A stretch of 64,000 nucleotides of DNA. Source: an uncultured Flavobacterium sp. GTDB taxonomy: Bacteria; Bacteroidota; Bacteroidia; Flavobacteriales; Flavobacteriaceae. A program made the position numbers and the translations under genes. Where the stretch lies: NCBI RefSeq assembly GCF_943913405.1, contig NZ_CALTYA010000019.1, forward strand, positions 3,965 to 67,964. Reading direction: 5' to 3'. The stretch's first letter is position 1. Every line of letters begins with the position of its first letter. Positions 61,677 to 64,000 of this stretch are shown one piece after another. The notes under the pieces were generated by a model. That model did not search any database, was not told the DNA's origin, and saw only the letters and a list, made by a program, of their open reading frames with translations.

Positions 61677-61831
61677 CAGAATTTATTTGCTTACCTTTTA
61701 TATTTGTCAAGTGTAGCCATAACATTTCCCCGATGTGTTGCTGCACAGCCGCGATAATGCGAGCGAGCCACCATAACTCTTATTAAAGCATAGAATTTGT
61801 ATTTTATTATTAATCAATAAATTATTAAATT

Positions 61832-63334
61832 ATGCAGAAACAATTAAAAAGATTTGGTGGAATTTTATTCTTCTGTGGTGCGATGCTCTTGATGAGCTGC
61901 CAAAATGATGAGCCAACAACATCAACCCATGAAGGACATGCCCATGCAGACCGAAATAAAATTTCGATGGCGCAGTTCAAAAACGAAACCCTCATTAAAG
62001 ATTTCAAGCCGCTTGCGCAGGTGCCTGTTGCGCAAAACTCGACTACAGGAAAAAATACTGCTCCCGAAGATTTTGCCATTGACACCGTGGCAATCAAAAA
62101 GCACATTGATGAAACCGGATCAATCACTTATTCTTTCCGAATCTATCCTTTGGTAGCCGATGCCGATTCTAGCAAAAAGTTCAATCTTGTCTATATAAAA
62201 GAAGATAATATCTGGCAGACCTCTATACTTTCTTTCAAGGCAAATGAAAACCCTTCCGACCAGAATCAGGCGCTATATTCAGACTTAGAAAATCTTTATG
62301 ACAGCAGAATCGGAGGCGGTTCAAATATCTGCGTTACCGAAACTTGGTCAGTCCAGTGTGATGGCTCCTGCCACGGAAGCTGTGATGGATTCAATTGCCC
62401 TACGGGACAATGCCTGAAGCGTTCTGTATCTGTATTTTCATGTGCTGGAGGAAGCGGTGGAGATACTGGCGGTGGCGGGGCTCCTGTATCTGGTGGTACT
62501 CCTGTATCTGGCGGAGGTGTAAGCCCTCCAGGAAATCCTCCTGTATGGATAGAGCCACTCGTAAATCCTTACGAATTCACACCAAACATGTTTGAAAATC
62601 CTGTTTTTGACAATCCGAACTATATCAATGCACTACGAGCGCAAAAATTTTATGATGACGTAGAACAGCCTAATTGGATAAGCACCCATAATGAACTCTA
62701 TTTAAAGGTTGTAAAATATTTATTAAATAATTATACTGATGAAAATAATACATTAGCAAATGAAATAATTGTCGCCTTAGCTAATTACCATCAAGAATTT
62801 GGAAATACTACCGAGACAAATGAAATTGCAAATGATTTTGTCAAATCTATTCTGGATGATGATTATAGCGAGGGAGAGGAAGCAATATTAGAAATTGCCC
62901 CAGATTGTGATAGTTTTCAATTCATTAATACAGGTTCAAATTGGCAAATGGCCGCAGTTACTAATATTCATTTTGTTGTTGCATTAATTAATCAAAATGG
63001 CGCATCTGTAAGCCATGTTGTAGATTATCCACGTCCAATATTATTTGGATGCCCGAGAAATTTAGCTGTTGGTAATACAAGTATAACGCCTGGAATGGCG
63101 GCGTCTCTATCAGCTACAGCACTATATAATACTATGCGACAGACATCAAGAATTTATGGAAATAAAAGAGTATCTTGGACCATGGTACATCTCGGGTTTG
63201 AAAAAATATTAAAAAAAAATTATAAAGATTATGTTCCTGGTGGCAGAGTCGATCCCCATCCCCAGAATTATCCTGCGAATATAATTCCAACGTTATACCA
63301 GTCTTCAGCGTATGGCAATAACGATTGTGAATAA
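61832..63334 (+). CDS. Modular lipoprotein with linker and distinct C-terminal domain
   Basis: A 500-residue protein. Lipobox 'GAMLLMSCQ' puts the acylated Cys at 23. A His-rich 'HEGHAHAD' stretch follows; the N-terminal domain runs to about 165. A cluster of eight Cys lies in about residues 170-208, then a Gly/Pro/Ser-rich linker about 209-236 ('GGDTGGGGAPVSGGTPVSGG'). Residues 237-500 are a separate mostly helical domain I do not recognise. DNA composition becomes much more AT-rich from about 62690, so the C-terminal part looks swapped in. This layout recalls polymorphic toxins of Bacteroidota, but no toxin motif is identified. Confidence 0.65.
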   Translation: MQKQLKRFGGILFFCGAMLLMSCQNDEPTTSTHEGHAHADRNKISMAQFKNETLIKDFKPLAQVPVAQNSTTGKNTAPEDFAIDTVAIKKHIDETGSITYSFRIYPLVADADSSKKFNLVYIKEDNIWQTSILSFKANENPSDQNQALYSDLENLYDSRIGGGSNICVTETWSVQCDGSCHGSCDGFNCPTGQCLKRSVSVFSCAGGSGGDTGGGGAPVSGGTPVSGGGVSPPGNPPVWIEPLVNPYEFTPNMFENPVFDNPNYINALRAQKFYDDVEQPNWISTHNELYLKVVKYLLNNYTDENNTLANEIIVALANYHQEFGNTTETNEIANDFVKSILDDDYSEGEEAILEIAPDCDSFQFINTGSNWQMAAVTNIHFVVALINQNGASVSHVVDYPRPILFGCPRNLAVGNTSITPGMAASLSATALYNTMRQTSRIYGNKRVSWTMVHLGFEKILKKNYKDYVPGGRVDPHPQNYPANIIPTLYQSSAYGNNDCE

Positions 63335-63369
63335 TACTTATATATTATTTAAAAAGATCTATAAATAAC

Positions 63370-64000
63370 ATGATAAAATCAAACCATATAAAAATTGCAA
63401 TCTTATTGCCGATTACCGTATTTTCTCAAAATAGAACGATTGTCCCAAAAAGAGGGACAATTGTTTTTGAGTCAAAAAATATTGTCACTGATGAAAAAAC
63501 ATACGATGATTCCTTCAAGGATTTTAAGGTATATATAACAACAGCTTTAAAAGAAGAAATGATAAAAACTGATGCAATAATTGGAGTAACATACCCAAGT
63601 GATATGGAAACACTTGAGATTACTTTTAATACTTTTTTTCCTCTAAATGACAAGACAAGAACCTATAGATACTTTCAAGAATATGACAACGCTATTGTCC
63701 ATCACTATAAAACTTTAAATGACGACATGGTAGATGAACTATCGATAAATGTTGAAACAGGCTTAACAGATGACTTTTTAGAAGATTATGATTATTACTC
63801 TCGTGATACAATTACAGAGATAAAAGAATTTCCACAGGAGATAAAAATAATCAATGGTTATAAATGTTTTAAGATCATTTATTTCTTAAAAGAAGACAGA
63901 AGTTCAATTTTCGACCGTTCCGGTTACATAGATTACAGGGAGCTATGGGTAACCGATAAAATTAAATGTGCCTATCATCCTGTTATCTCCGACAAATTAA
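63370..64000 (+). CDS. Exported hypothetical protein, cut by window end
   Basis: An open frame from the ATG at 63370 to the window edge (210 codons, no stop), 35 bases after the lipoprotein gene. The N-terminus 'MIKSNHIKIAILLPITVFSQ' is a signal peptide. Near the end, 'INGYKCFKIIYFLKED' and 'YRELWVTDKIKCAYHP' recall GLPGLI-family exported proteins of Bacteroidota (a GYKC strand, then an aromatic-rich 'W.T..I'). It may be an accessory or immunity-like partner of the lipoprotein. The assignment is tentative and the C-terminus is missing. Confidence 0.6.
   Translation, partial: MIKSNHIKIAILLPITVFSQNRTIVPKRGTIVFESKNIVTDEKTYDDSFKDFKVYITTALKEEMIKTDAIIGVTYPSDMETLEITFNTFFPLNDKTRTYRYFQEYDNAIVHHYKTLNDDMVDELSINVETGLTDDFLEDYDYYSRDTITEIKEFPQEIKIINGYKCFKIIYFLKEDRSSIFDRSGYIDYRELWVTDKIKCAYHPVISDKL

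Larger units (their letters stand above)
61251..61831. other. Intergenic region with GC-richer patches and a strong palindrome
   Basis: About 580 bases between divergent genes. Two patches stand out as GC-richer than the AT-rich surroundings: 61535-61605 (ccccgcgaaatcccctcgcc onwards) and 61725-61775 (ccccgatgtgttgctgcaca onwards). They flank the palindrome at 61638-61676. TATATTTG (61699-61706) could be the -7 element of the lipoprotein gene. No frame is supported. Confidence 0.5.

Noticed and set aside
1..64000. Search by eye for tRNA, rRNA, integrase, transposase or phage genes
   Set aside because: None could be recognised; a covariance-model scan would be needed to exclude small RNA genes.

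Overview
This window comes from a low-GC member of the Bacteroidota, almost certainly the family Flavobacteriaceae and close to Flavobacterium. The clues are promoters of the TTG-N18-20-TAnnTTTG type, two proteins with type IX secretion sorting tails, a bacilliredoxin of the YtxJ type, a complete Flavobacterium-style arginine operon with an acylornithine carbamoyltransferase, and the short intergenic repeats usual in this group. No rRNA, tRNA, CRISPR array, phage or insertion sequence was recognised.

Layout: 0.1-4.9 kb holds a bacilliredoxin, an MFS transporter, a two-gene unit (HEPN-like protein plus exported retropepsin-like protease) and a DUF3667 membrane protein. 4.9-13.4 kb is one eight-gene minus-strand arginine operon (GNAT acyltransferase, argG, argC, argD, argF', argB, argE-like, argH), mostly with overlapping or touching genes and a long structured leader. 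13.4-17.1 kb carries an exported amidase with a sorting tail, a beta-propeller protein and a lipoprotein. 17.6-20.3 kb has divergent fahA and glyA. 20.4-26.8 kb is a serine hydrolase, BlaI, BlaR1/M56 and outer-membrane receptor cluster. 27-32 kb has miaE, a pentapeptide protein, a 19-copy 21-bp coiled-coil repeat and a VWA/MoxR-type pair split by a small exported protein. 32.8-36.9 kb has an OmpA-family protein and a sigma-54-dependent response regulator. 36.9-41.9 kb is a minus-strand run of three alpha/beta hydrolases and an exported protein ending in catalase. 42-47.9 kb is a thiolase/ketosynthase/thioesterase cluster with a TetR regulator and two matching operators. 48-49.9 kb has a small protein and an ArsR-Old Yellow Enzyme operon. 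50-54.6 kb is one giant T9SS cargo gene. 55-57 kb pairs a membrane-anchored metallo-beta-lactamase-fold hydrolase with an AraC regulator. 57-61.3 kb is the most striking locus. The end holds a modular lipoprotein and a gene cut by the window edge.

The most interesting system is at 57043-61250. A 1027-residue protein joins an N-terminal heme catalase-like domain to a LodA/GoxA-type cysteine-tryptophylquinone amino-acid oxidase, and the stop of its gene overlaps the start of a LodB-like flavoprotein gene. LodA-type oxidases release hydrogen peroxide, so the fusion puts a peroxide producer and a potential peroxide consumer in one chain. Other leads are: a perfect heptad coiled coil hidden in a different frame of the 28.2-28.7 kb repeat; Ala90 at the residue that separates acetyl- from succinyl-ornithine carbamoyltransferases; twin ATACC-N4-GGTAT operators; and the HEPN/retropepsin pair.
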